Source: Gordonia sp. PP30
GTDB lineage: Bacteria > Actinomycetota > Actinomycetes > Mycobacteriales > Mycobacteriaceae
Assembly (NCBI RefSeq): GCF_023100845.1
Contig: NZ_CP095864.1
Span: forward strand, 1,922,001-1,986,000
Direction of reading: 5' to 3'
Length of the DNA stretch: 64,000 nt
Position 1 is the first letter of the stretch. Each line of letters starts with the position of its first letter. Shown piece after piece: positions 26,444 to 34,457 of this stretch. The notes under the pieces were generated by a model, which worked only from the letters and a program-made list of their open reading frames with translations, made no database searches and was not told the DNA's origin. The position numbers and the translations under genes are program-made.

Positions 26444-27991
26444 ATGTCAGAAGCACTTTCCGCGCACGTCCCGGATGTCGCCCGGGCCCGGGCGGACACC
26501 GTGGACGGGATCGTCGCGCGGAGCGCCGCCCGGCACGGCGACCGGGTCGCGCTGCGCTTCGCGGACCGGGAGCTGACGTACGCCGCACTCGACGACGCCG
26601 TCTCCCGCGCCGCCGCGCGGATGCTCGCCCTGGGACTGACCGCCGGTGACCGCATCGCCGCCTACGGCACCAACTCCGACGCCTATGTGATCGGCTATCT
26701 GGCCGCCGCCCGCGCGGGGCTGATCCACGTGCCGATCAACTACGCGCTGACCGGCGAGGAACTGAGCTACCTGCTCGTCCAGTCCGGCGCGCGGGCCGTG
26801 CTCGTCGACCCGGCGCTGCGAGAGACCTTCGACGCGATCGCGGCGCGGACGCCCGTCGAGCAGGTGGTCGCGCTGCGCGACACCGACGACTCGCTGCTCA
26901 CTCTGGCGAGCGGCGGCGACGTCCCCGAGCTCGACCCGGGGGCGGCCGACACCGACATCGTGCAGCTGCTCTACACCTCGGGCACCACGTCCAAGCCCAA
27001 GGGCGCGATGATGACGCACAGTGCGCTCATCCACGAGTACACCTCGTGCATCGTCGGACTCGATCTCGCCGCCGCCGACAACCCGCTGATCTGCATGCCG
27101 CTCTACCACTCGGCCGGCATGCACGTGTTCATGCTTCCGTACCTGTCGGTGGGGGCGACGGTGACGCTGCTCCCGGTGCCGGACATCGCGGAGATCCTGC
27201 GCGTGGTGGAGCGTGACCGGATCGGCTCGCTGTTCCTGGCGCCGACGGTGTGGGTACCGCTCGCCGGTCACCCCGATCTGGACACCCGCGACCTGTCATC
27301 ACTGACCAAGGCCCAGTACGGGGCGTCGATCATGCCGGTCACCGTGCTGAACCGGCTCCGCGAACGCTTCCCGGGACTGGGCTTCTACAACTGCTTCGGG
27401 CAGTCCGAGATCGGCCCGCTGGCCACCGTCCTGCGCCCGGAGGAGCACGCCGAGCGGCCGTCGTCGGCCGGGCGCCCGGCGCTGTTCGTGCAGACCCGGG
27501 TGGTCGACGCGGACGGTATGGACGTCGCGGACGGGGAGCCGGGGGAAGTGCTGTACCGGTCGCCGCAGCTGTGCCTGGGGTACTGGGACAACCCGGACGC
27601 CACCCGGGAGGCGTTCCGCGACGGCTGGTTCCACTCCGGCGACCTGGTGACTCGCGACAGTGCGGGCTACCTGACGGTGGTCGACCGGATCAAGGACGTG
27701 ATCAACACCGGCGGCATCCTGGTGGCCTCGCGCGAGGTCGAGGACGCGGTGTACACGCACGACGCGGTCGCCGAGGTCGCGGTGATCGGCACGCCGGACG
27801 AGAAGTGGATCGAAGCGATCACCGCGGTGGTCGTGCTGCGTGACGGCGCCGCGGCGACCGAGGACGAGCTGATCGCGCACGTGAAGGCGCGGCTCGCGCC
27901 GTTCAAGGTGCCCAAGGCCGTGCGCTTCGCCGACTCGCTGCCGCGGAACCAGAGCGGCAAGCTGCTCAAGCGCGAGCTGCGCGGCGGCTGA
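26444..27991 (+). CDS. Acyl-CoA synthetase (AMP-forming, FadD-like)
   Basis: ANL-superfamily ligase of 515 residues that activates a carboxylic acid with ATP and CoA. The AMP-binding P-loop is YTSGTTSKPKG, followed by YNCFGQSEIGP, the adenylate motif GWFHSGD, and the C-terminal catalytic lysine region NQSGKLLKREL. Ribosome-binding site AAGGAGGAAAG lies directly upstream. It is divergent from the BVMO across a 156-bp spacer, so it may activate acids released by the ketone/ester pathway. The chain length is not predictable. Confidence 0.92.
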   Translation: MSEALSAHVPDVARARADTVDGIVARSAARHGDRVALRFADRELTYAALDDAVSRAAARMLALGLTAGDRIAAYGTNSDAYVIGYLAAARAGLIHVPINYALTGEELSYLLVQSGARAVLVDPALRETFDAIAARTPVEQVVALRDTDDSLLTLASGGDVPELDPGAADTDIVQLLYTSGTTSKPKGAMMTHSALIHEYTSCIVGLDLAAADNPLICMPLYHSAGMHVFMLPYLSVGATVTLLPVPDIAEILRVVERDRIGSLFLAPTVWVPLAGHPDLDTRDLSSLTKAQYGASIMPVTVLNRLRERFPGLGFYNCFGQSEIGPLATVLRPEEHAERPSSAGRPALFVQTRVVDADGMDVADGEPGEVLYRSPQLCLGYWDNPDATREAFRDGWFHSGDLVTRDSAGYLTVVDRIKDVINTGGILVASREVEDAVYTHDAVAEVAVIGTPDEKWIEAITAVVVLRDGAAATEDELIAHVKARLAPFKVPKAVRFADSLPRNQSGKLLKRELRGG

Positions 27992-28001
27992 CCGGAGTCC
28001 G

Positions 28002-28799
28002 TCACCGGGCGTCGCGCCGGTAGTCGCGGGGCGTCAGGTTCGCCGCGGTGCGGAAGTCGGCGGCCAGATGGGCGTGATCGGCGTAGCCGAGATCGGCGGC
28101 GATCCGGGCGATGGTCAGCGTGGGCTCGTCGCGCAGCCGCTGCGCGGCCTCCTGCAATCGGTATCGGCGGATCACCGCGAGCGGTGGCACGCCGAAACCG
28201 CGCCGGGCCAGCCGTTGCACGGCCCGCACCGTGAGCCCCATCCGGTCGGCGAGCTGGTCCACCCGGATGATCTCGCGGTCACCGGCGATCAGGTCCTCCA
28301 TCGCGTTCGCGAGCAGGCCGGTGTCGTCGGGCCTCGCCAGGCCGGCGCGTGCCCAGTCGGCGTACACCTCGGTCGCCCGCGACGGCCCGTCCTGCTCGTC
28401 GTGCATCGCGGCGACCACGGCGGCGTGCAGTTCCGCCGCCGGGAACGGGGTCTGGGTATCGCGGAGCGCCGCCGGATCGGCGGCGGGGGAGACGTCCCGC
28501 AGGGCGAGCAGTCCGGCGGGGCGCAGCAACGCGCCGACCGCCCACCCGCGCCCGGTCAGATCCCGGTACGACACGCCCGTCGCCGGACCGACCAGCGCCA
28601 CCCCCTCGGGTTCGATCACCAGGTTCGACGCCGGGAACGGCAGTATCTCCTGGCGTGAGACCTCGCCGGCCGGCAGGTCCCAGCGGGGTATCCAGAACCA
28701 GCGGATCCGGTCGCGCAGGTCGTCCGGTGCGATCAGCCGGCGCAGCGACGGCAACCGCGCCGGATAGAGGACACCGCGTCCGTCGTCGAGATCTGCCAC
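28002..28799 (-). CDS. AraC-family transcriptional regulator
   Basis: About 265 residues. The N-terminal effector region (about 1-150) is followed by an AraC-type double HTH (about 180-262). Helices include VDQLADRMGLTVRAVQRLAR and LTIARIAADLGYADHAHLAA, ending FRTAANLTPRDYRR. GTG 28799 is preferred over the ATG at 28868, because the latter would place the gene over the start of the divergent VOC gene. It sits 10 bp from the convergent acyl-CoA ligase stop. The regulated genes are unknown; the divergent VOC protein is the obvious candidate. Confidence 0.82.
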   Translation of the reverse strand: MADLDDGRGVLYPARLPSLRRLIAPDDLRDRIRWFWIPRWDLPAGEVSRQEILPFPASNLVIEPEGVALVGPATGVSYRDLTGRGWAVGALLRPAGLLALRDVSPAADPAALRDTQTPFPAAELHAAVVAAMHDEQDGPSRATEVYADWARAGLARPDDTGLLANAMEDLIAGDREIIRVDQLADRMGLTVRAVQRLARRGFGVPPLAVIRRYRLQEAAQRLRDEPTLTIARIAADLGYADHAHLAADFRTAANLTPRDYRRDAR

Positions 28800-28849
28800 G
28801 GTCGCGAATCTACAAGCCCGGTGACCGGGAGGGGCCGTACGGTCGAGGC

Positions 28850-29362
28850 ATGGAAACGCAGAACGCATCAGTACCCGTCCCCACCCGCGGCGTCACCGGG
28901 GAACACACCACGGCGGGAGTCCCGCACGGCTTCACCTCGCTGACGCCGTTCCTGGCGATTCCCGACGCCGCGGCCGCGCTCGACTTCTACCAGCGCGTAT
29001 TCGGGGCGCGGCTGGTGGCGTCCACCGAGTTCGACGGCGTGATCTCGCACGCCGAACTCGACTTCGGGAACGGCCGGCTCCAGCTCGGTGTCCCGTCACC
29101 CGAGTACCAGCTGGTGCCGCCGCCCACCGACGGCGTCTGCTATTCGCTGGCGCTCTACTGCGAGGACGCCGACGCGGTGGCCGAGCGAGCGGTCGCGGCC
29201 GGGGCGACGCTGCGCGAGCCGGCGATGCACTTCGTCTCCGGCGACCGGTTCGCGTCCCTGCTCGATCCGTACGGCATCCGGTGGAACGTGATGTCCCGCG
29301 TCGAGGACCTCTCCGAGGAAGAGAGCGCCCGCCGCGTCGCCGAGTGGGCCGCGCAGCAGTAG
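28850..29362 (+). CDS. VOC/PhnB-like glyoxalase-fold protein
   Basis: A 170-residue protein with one vicinal-oxygen-chelate module pair: SLTPFLAIPDAAAALDFYQRVFG, then HAELDFGNGRLQLGV and a second half ending in GDRFASLLDPYGIRW. It matches PhnB/YdcJ-like members whose substrates are mostly unknown. The acidic C-terminal tail (SEEESARRVAEWAAQQ) is usual for these proteins. ATG 28850 is used, as the long open frame upstream is not coding. Divergent from the AraC regulator. Confidence 0.85.
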   Translation: METQNASVPVPTRGVTGEHTTAGVPHGFTSLTPFLAIPDAAAALDFYQRVFGARLVASTEFDGVISHAELDFGNGRLQLGVPSPEYQLVPPPTDGVCYSLALYCEDADAVAERAVAAGATLREPAMHFVSGDRFASLLDPYGIRWNVMSRVEDLSEEESARRVAEWAAQQ

Positions 29363-29384
29363 GCGGATCGCCGCCCGGCCGGCG

Positions 29385-29930
29385 CTACTCGCTGCTCGGT
29401 AGGACACCGCTTCGGGCGACCGCCGGGTCGGTGCATGAGGAGAGATCGAAGCAGCAGGGGCGGCGTTTGCCGTGGCGCAGCTTGTCGATCCCGACGCGGA
29501 TGCGCTTCTCCCGGGTCGCCGGATTCTTCGTCGCCCCGATCCAGCGCACCCATTCCCAGCGCGCCATCGGTGTGATGGCGGCCCAGACTTCGGCGATGTC
29601 CGGGGCATCGGCCAGCGCGGCCTGGAAGTCGTCCGGAATCTCGGGTTCCGGCCAGTCCTTGGTCGGGGTGAGTTCGACGCGGAGGGTGTCGCCCGTCGCG
29701 GCGTCCACCGCCTCGAGCAGCGGCGGGTCCAACCGGATCCAGTGGCCCTTCTTGCCGTCAGGCTCGACGACGGTGCCGAATCCGTGGCCGTCGAGGGTGC
29801 CGGTCGCCGCCACCTGGCCGCGGGACGGCAGCCGGGCGCTTGCCGCCGCGGGCAGGCGCAGGATCGTCCGATCGTTGACCGACTCCACCGGGGCGGTGAA
29901 GTCGACGGTCACGGCGGTTTTCGCGGGCAT
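29385..29930 (-). CDS. DUF1905 plus YdeI/OmpD-associated domain protein
   Basis: A 181-residue two-domain protein. The N-terminal DUF1905 beta-barrel-like region (about 1-95) has GTLDGHGFGTVVEPDGKKGH. The C-terminal YdeI-type helical region (about 96-165) has PEIPDDFQAALADAPD and the KRIRVGIDKLRHGKRR ending. YdeI-family proteins have been linked to resistance to cationic peptides and bacteriocins, but the mechanism is not established. Convergent with the VOC gene, 22 bp between stops. Confidence 0.8.
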   Translation of the reverse strand: MPAKTAVTVDFTAPVESVNDRTILRLPAAASARLPSRGQVAATGTLDGHGFGTVVEPDGKKGHWIRLDPPLLEAVDAATGDTLRVELTPTKDWPEPEIPDDFQAALADAPDIAEVWAAITPMARWEWVRWIGATKNPATREKRIRVGIDKLRHGKRRPCCFDLSSCTDPAVARSGVLPSSE

Positions 29931-29977
29931 GGGGCTCCTCGGCGGTCGGTGCAGGTCTCCAGCCTAGGATCTCGCTA

Positions 29978-30010
29978 GCGAATCTGGACGGCGCTGGCGA
30001 ATCTGGACGG
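29978..30010. repeat. Direct repeat GCGAATCTGGACGG
   Basis: Two identical 14-bp copies at 29978-29991 and 29997-30010, 19 bp apart, between the DUF1905/YdeI gene start and the phosphatase stop. Possible activator half-sites or a small duplication. Confidence 0.4.
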
Positions 30011-30015
30011 ACGGG

Positions 30016-31188
30016 TCAACCGGCGGCGACGATCAGCGGCACCAGCAGCTCGGCCGCGGTCCAGCCGCCGTGGTGACCCGGCATCCGGGTCTCGATCGGT
30101 TCGGCGAGGCTCCTGGTCAGCAGCACGTCCCGCCGCCCGACCGCGACCACGTCGCCGATCCGGTCGGCCACGTGCGTCGCCATCGCGGGCCCGAACCAGC
30201 CCTCGTCGATCACCTGCTCGCGGGAGGCGATGTGGGCGTCGCCGTCGAGCAGGGCCGCCCAGGCGGCGAGGACGTCCCGGGCGGCACCGGGCTCCGCGTA
30301 GACGTGCCGCACGCGCGCCTCACCACCCAGCGCGACCGTGCCCTCGGTGAACTCGGTGTCGGTGTCGAGATCGATCCGCCGGCCCGCCGAGATCATCCCG
30401 TGGTCACCGGTGGCCACCAGCGTCGCCCCGGCCGGGAGCAGTGCGATCACCTCCCGCACCAGCGAGTCGACCAGTCGCAGCCGCTCCCGCCATTCCGGTG
30501 TGCCCGGTCCCCATTTGTGTCCGGCGGCGTCGAGTTCCGGTACGTACGCGTAGATCAGCCGCGGCCCCCGATCGCCCTCGGCGAGCAGATCCCGCAGGTG
30601 GCCCAGCACCGCCTCCGGCGACGACCCATCGCGGTAGTCGGCGGGACTGCCGTACGCGGCGCGCGTCAGACCGGAGCCGCGGAACGCCCCGGGCAGGACC
30701 GCCACCACGTCGGCGCCGCCCTGGGCGAGTTCGTCGAACGCGCTCGGCATCGGCTGCACGACGGCCGGCGGAAAGAGCCGCGATGCGTCGGGCCCGTCGG
30801 CGGTGTCGAGCGTCCAGCGCAGTGCGTTGAGGGTGTGCCGCGCGGCCGATTCCAGGTCGCGGGGCGCGAAGCTGTAGCCGATGATCCCGTGCTCGCCGGC
30901 GCACAGTCCGGTGCCGAGACTGGTGAGACTGGTGGCCGTGGTCGACGGGAAGCCCGCCCGCAGAGTCGTCGTCCGGTGCCGGCTCAGAGTCGGTGCGAAC
31001 ACCGAATGCTCTTGCAGCAGAACCTCACCCAGCCCGTCGATCAGCAGCACGACTACCGTGTGCCCGGCCGGCACGGTGAGCGGCGCCAGGTCACCGAAGC
31101 CGAGCGCCGTCGACACCGACGTCGTGAAGTCGGCGAGGGTGGGGCCGTCGTTCCAGGTGTCCGGGGGCAGCTCGTCCAGGGGTCCCAT
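30016..31188 (-). CDS. Alkaline-phosphatase-superfamily phosphodiesterase (NPP type)
   Basis: About 390 residues. Metal and nucleophile motifs of the nucleotide pyrophosphatase/phosphodiesterase branch are visible: VVLLIDGLGE, the nucleophile threonine in GFPSTTATSLTSLGTG, AGEHGIIGYSF, VPELDAAGHKWGP, VATGDHGMIS and a C-terminal PGHHGGW. Substrates in this branch include nucleotides and phospholipid head groups. ATG 31188 is chosen because a longer start at 31228 would overlap the divergent YggS start. No signal peptide is evident, so a cytosolic location is likely. Confidence 0.85.
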   Translation of the reverse strand: MGPLDELPPDTWNDGPTLADFTTSVSTALGFGDLAPLTVPAGHTVVVLLIDGLGEVLLQEHSVFAPTLSRHRTTTLRAGFPSTTATSLTSLGTGLCAGEHGIIGYSFAPRDLESAARHTLNALRWTLDTADGPDASRLFPPAVVQPMPSAFDELAQGGADVVAVLPGAFRGSGLTRAAYGSPADYRDGSSPEAVLGHLRDLLAEGDRGPRLIYAYVPELDAAGHKWGPGTPEWRERLRLVDSLVREVIALLPAGATLVATGDHGMISAGRRIDLDTDTEFTEGTVALGGEARVRHVYAEPGAARDVLAAWAALLDGDAHIASREQVIDEGWFGPAMATHVADRIGDVVAVGRRDVLLTRSLAEPIETRMPGHHGGWTAAELLVPLIVAAG

Positions 31189-31225
31189 GTCTGTCGACGC
31201 TACGTCGTCGCCGGACAATGGGGGC

Positions 31226-31999
31226 ATGGAACGTGACGTGAACGAGCAGTCCGCCAGGTACCCGGCCGCGACGACGGTGGCGGAGTTCCGCGCGAATCTC
31301 GCCGCCGTCCGGGCGCGGATCGACGCGGCGGCCCTCGGCGCCGGGCGCGATCCCGCGGAAGTGAGGCTGCTGCCGGTGTCCAAGACGGTGCCCGCGGAGC
31401 GGTTGCGAGCGGCGGTCGAGGCCGGATGCCGCGAGCTGGGCGAGAACAAGGTGCAGGAGGCCCGGCGGAAGTCCGAGGAACTGGCGGATCTGGGTGTCGC
31501 GTGGTCGGTGATCGGGCACCTGCAGACCAACAAGGCTAAGGACGTGGCGGCGTTCGCCGCCGAGTTCCAGGCGCTGGACAGCCTGCGGGTCGCGCAGGCG
31601 CTCGACCGGCGGCTGCAGGCCCACGGCCGGGCGCTGGACGTGCTGGTCCAGGTCAACACCTCGGCGGAGGAACAGAAGTACGGGCTCGAACCGGCGCAGG
31701 TGCCCGCGTTCCTCGCCGAGCTGCCTCGCTACGAGACGCTGCGGGTCCGCGGCTTCATGACCCTGGCGCTGTTCACCGACGACACCGAGCGCGTCCGCGA
31801 GTGCTTCCGCACGCTGCGCGAGGTGCGCGACCGGGCTCGCGACACCGACCCGGACCTGATCGGCCCGGGTGAACTGTCGATGGGCATGTCCGGCGACTTC
31901 GACGTCGCGGTCGCCGAGGGTGCCACGTGTGTGCGCGTCGGTCAGGCGATCTTCGGGGCGCGGGCGCTGCCCGACAGCCACTACTGGCCGGGTTCGTGA
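31226..31999 (+). CDS. YggS/PLPBP-family PLP homeostasis protein
   Basis: Single-domain PLP-binding TIM barrel (257 residues) that buffers pyridoxal phosphate and amino/keto-acid pools and is not known to be catalytic. The PLP lysine lies in LLPVSKTVP, followed by GENKVQEA, WSVIGHLQTNKAKD, LVQVNTSAEEQKYG and LSMGMSGDFDVAVAEGATCVRVG. It is often linked to the division cluster; here it instead precedes a PdxK/ThiD kinase by 45 bp, giving a vitamin B6 pair. Confidence 0.93.
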   Translation: MERDVNEQSARYPAATTVAEFRANLAAVRARIDAAALGAGRDPAEVRLLPVSKTVPAERLRAAVEAGCRELGENKVQEARRKSEELADLGVAWSVIGHLQTNKAKDVAAFAAEFQALDSLRVAQALDRRLQAHGRALDVLVQVNTSAEEQKYGLEPAQVPAFLAELPRYETLRVRGFMTLALFTDDTERVRECFRTLREVRDRARDTDPDLIGPGELSMGMSGDFDVAVAEGATCVRVGQAIFGARALPDSHYWPGS

Positions 32000-32044
32000 G
32001 ACGCCGCCACCATCGCGCACCGGGGCGGAAGTACCCTCGTAGCC

Positions 32045-32869
32045 GTGGTTGAGCTCGCCTATGTCATCGCCGGATCCGAAGCGACCGGCGGCGCCGGTCT
32101 CCAAGCAGATCTGAAGACCTTCCAGGAACTCGGCGTCTACGGCGTCGGCACCATCACCTGCATCGTCTCCTTCGACCCGAAGAACGGGTGGGGGCACCGC
32201 TTCGTGCCGGTCGATCCGCAGGTGATCGCCGACCAGATCGAGGCCGCGACCACCGCGCACGACCTCGACGTGGTGAAGGTCGGCATGCTCGGCACTCCGG
32301 CCACGATCGATGTCGTCGCGCGGGCGTTGCGCGGCCAGTCGTGGCGGCATGTCGTCCTGGACCCGGTACTGATCTGCAAGGGCCAGGAGCCCGGCGCGGC
32401 GCTGGACACCGACACCGCCCTGCGTGAGCAGATCCTGCCGCTCGCGACGGTCGTCACCCCGAACCTGTTCGAAGCCCGGACCCTGTCCGGGATGGACGTC
32501 ATCGAGACGCCGGAGCAGCTGGTGGAGGCGGCGCGGCGGATCGCCGACCTGGGACCGCGGTACGTGGTCGCCAAGGGCGGCGTCGATCTGCCCGGACCCG
32601 ATGCGATCGACGTGCTGTACGACGGCGAGGAGGCGATCGTCTTCGCGGCGCCGAAGATCGGCGACGAGCGCGTCGCGGGTGCGGGCTGCACTCTCGCCGC
32701 CGCGATCACCGCGGAACTGGCCAAGGGCGCGTCGGTGGCGAGCGCCGTCGAGTTCGCGAAGGAGTTCGTGACCGCGGGCATCGAGGGCCGGGTCGCCGCG
32801 AACACCCCGTTCGACACGGTGTGGCAGGGCGCCTACGTGGAGCAGCTGACGCTCGACGACGACCTCTGA
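32045..32869 (+). CDS. Pyridoxal/hydroxymethylpyrimidine kinase (PdxK/ThiD-like)
   Basis: Ribokinase-fold kinase of 274 residues that phosphorylates the hydroxymethyl group of B6 vitamers or HMP. Substrate motif SEATGGAGLQADLKTFQELG, ATP/anion-hole motif GDERVAGAGCTLAAAI and VVTPNLFEA are visible. The pattern resembles the PdxK/ThiD enzymes of Firmicutes more than ThiD of the thiamine operon, and the YggS neighbour supports a B6 salvage role. GTG 32045 is the start. The usual catalytic GxGD loop reads GAGC, as in the single-domain PdxK/ThiD enzymes that use a cysteine. Confidence 0.85.
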   Translation: MVELAYVIAGSEATGGAGLQADLKTFQELGVYGVGTITCIVSFDPKNGWGHRFVPVDPQVIADQIEAATTAHDLDVVKVGMLGTPATIDVVARALRGQSWRHVVLDPVLICKGQEPGAALDTDTALREQILPLATVVTPNLFEARTLSGMDVIETPEQLVEAARRIADLGPRYVVAKGGVDLPGPDAIDVLYDGEEAIVFAAPKIGDERVAGAGCTLAAAITAELAKGASVASAVEFAKEFVTAGIEGRVAANTPFDTVWQGAYVEQLTLDDDL

Positions 32870-32872
32870 CGG

Positions 32873-33277
32873 TCATCCCTCCGGCGGGATGATCCCGGCG
32901 CCGCGGAGGTAGCCGAGCAGTCCGGTGGACAGGGGCAGCGTCTCGAGCTGGTCCGGCGCCACCCAGCGGGCGTCGTCGGCGTCGTCGCCGCTGCGCAGTT
33001 CCCCGCCGAGCACGGTGGCGGCGAAGTCGTGGACCTCGTACCGGCTGTCGTCGCCGAACGGCACGATGGCCGTCCACAGCTCGTCGCCGACCCGGACGTC
33101 CAGACCGGTCTCCTCGCGGACCTCCCGGACCGCGGCCTGCGCGGGCGTCTCACCGGGTTCCACACGGCCACCGGGCACCGACCAGTGGCCCTTCTCTGGT
33201 TCGTGCCCGCGCTTGACCAGCAGGACGCGGCCGTCGTCGTCGACCAGGACGGCGCTCGCCGCCACCACGGTCTTCAC
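32873..33277 (-). CDS. Nudix hydrolase
   Basis: A 134-residue MutT-type hydrolase. The Nudix box G-x5-E-x7-REVREETG reads GRVEPGETPAQAAVREVREETGL across its conserved residues. Likely substrates are nucleoside diphosphate derivatives or damaged dNTPs. GTG 33277 shares four bases (GTGA) with the stop of the upstream UDG-DUF488 gene, which supports both this start and translational coupling. Convergent with the PdxK/ThiD kinase, with 3 bp between stops. Confidence 0.88.
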   Translation of the reverse strand: MKTVVAASAVLVDDDGRVLLVKRGHEPEKGHWSVPGGRVEPGETPAQAAVREVREETGLDVRVGDELWTAIVPFGDDSRYEVHDFAATVLGGELRSGDDADDARWVAPDQLETLPLSTGLLGYLRGAGIIPPEG

Positions 33278-33657
33278 GCCGTCGATGAGGTGCCTCCGGT
33301 GAGGAGTCGCCGCAACACCGCGGCTTCGCTGATCCCGGGCTCCTTGGTGGCGGTCAGCAGGGTCAACGGACCGGCCGCGGCCAACTTGCGCAGCTGGGCG
33401 AGCGCCACCGACTGCTCGCCGCCGGCGTCCAGCTCGGCGGTGTAGCGGGCCCGGAACTCGTCGAATTTCGCCGGGTCGTGCCCGTACCATTTGCGCAATT
33501 CGGTCGACGGCGCCACGGTCTTGCACCACTCGTCGAGATGGGCGCGGTCCTTGCTGACGCCGCGCGGCCACAGACGGTCGACCAGCACACGCGCGCCGTC
33601 ATCGGGATCGGGCTCGTCGTAGATCCGGCGGATCCGGACGATCGGGGTCGCGGTCAT
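33274..33657 (-). CDS. Possible separate DUF488 product from internal start
   Basis: Within the fusion, GAAGGAGA lies 6 nt upstream of ATG 33657, which begins MTATPIVRIRRIYDEP, exactly where free-standing DUF488 proteins of about 120 residues start. A 127-residue DUF488 protein could therefore be made from the same mRNA. The feature is nested and in the same frame; whether it is used is not known. Confidence 0.5.
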   Translation of the reverse strand: MTATPIVRIRRIYDEPDPDDGARVLVDRLWPRGVSKDRAHLDEWCKTVAPSTELRKWYGHDPAKFDEFRARYTAELDAGGEQSVALAQLRKLAAAGPLTLLTATKEPGISEAAVLRRLLTGGTSSTA

Positions 33658-34413
33658 CGGTATCTCTCCTTCGTCTCGTCCGGCGAGCTGCTGGGCGCGC
33701 CGCAGTACCTCCTCGAGCATGCCCGGCGTGAGGCGCCCGGTGAAGGTGTTGTGCTGACTGACGTGGAAACAGCCGAGCACCGTCAGCGTGCGGCCGTCGG
33801 GGTGATGCACGGTGACCTGCGCGCCGTGCCCGAACGCGGGCCGGGGCCTCGGCACGGTCCACCCCGCCTCGGTGAGCACCGCGAACAGGGCGTGCCAGCC
33901 GAACGCGCCGAGCACGACGGCCACCCGGAGCGTCGGCGCCAGGAGTTCCAGTTCGCGGGCCAGGAACGGAGCGCAGGTACGACGCTCCGCCGGGGTGGGC
34001 TTGTTCTCCGGCGGGGCGCAGCGGACGGGCGACGAGATCCGCGCGCCGAGCAACTCCAGACCGTCGTCGGCGGCCCACGCGGTCGCCCGGTTCGCCAGGC
34101 CGACGGCGTGCATGGCGGCGAACAGGAAGTCGCCGCTGCGGTCGCCGGTGAACATCCGGCCGGTGCGATTGGCGCCGTGCGCGGCCGGCGCCAGCCCGAC
34201 GATCAGGATCGACGCGTCGGCCGAGCCGAAGCCGGGAACCGCTCGGCCCCAATAGGTTTCGTCGGCGAACGCGGCCCGCTTGACGCGGGCCACCTCCTCC
34301 CGCCAGGCGACGAGCCGCGGGCAGGCGGCACAGGTCGTGATGAGTCGGTCCAGGTCGGCGATGGTCGACGTGGCGGCCGCCCGCTGCGGCGCTGCGCTGT
34401 CGAGGGGAGCCAT
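33274..34413 (-). CDS. In-frame fusion: UdgB-type uracil-DNA glycosylase plus DUF488
   Basis: A single 379-codon frame. Residues 1-about 250 are a family 5 uracil-DNA glycosylase, with cluster-type cysteines (CAACPR, RCAPP, RTCAPF), the motif GLAPAAHGANRTGRMFTGD and the HVSQHNTFTGRL motif. From residue 253 the frame continues without a stop into DUF488 (IRRIYDEPDPDDGARVLVDRLWPRG, then WYGHDPAKFDEFRARY). UdgB removes uracil and hypoxanthine from DNA; the role of DUF488 is unknown. A Shine-Dalgarno and ATG remain at the junction (see 33274-33657). Divergent from DNA ligase LigB, in keeping with a repair locus. Confidence 0.85.
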   Translation of the reverse strand: MAPLDSAAPQRAAATSTIADLDRLITTCAACPRLVAWREEVARVKRAAFADETYWGRAVPGFGSADASILIVGLAPAAHGANRTGRMFTGDRSGDFLFAAMHAVGLANRATAWAADDGLELLGARISSPVRCAPPENKPTPAERRTCAPFLARELELLAPTLRVAVVLGAFGWHALFAVLTEAGWTVPRPRPAFGHGAQVTVHHPDGRTLTVLGCFHVSQHNTFTGRLTPGMLEEVLRRAQQLAGRDEGEIPMTATPIVRIRRIYDEPDPDDGARVLVDRLWPRGVSKDRAHLDEWCKTVAPSTELRKWYGHDPAKFDEFRARYTAELDAGGEQSVALAQLRKLAAAGPLTLLTATKEPGISEAAVLRRLLTGGTSSTA

Positions 34414-34457
34414 CGCTTCACCGTAGCCCGCCGGGCGGGCGCACTAGGCTGGCGGTC

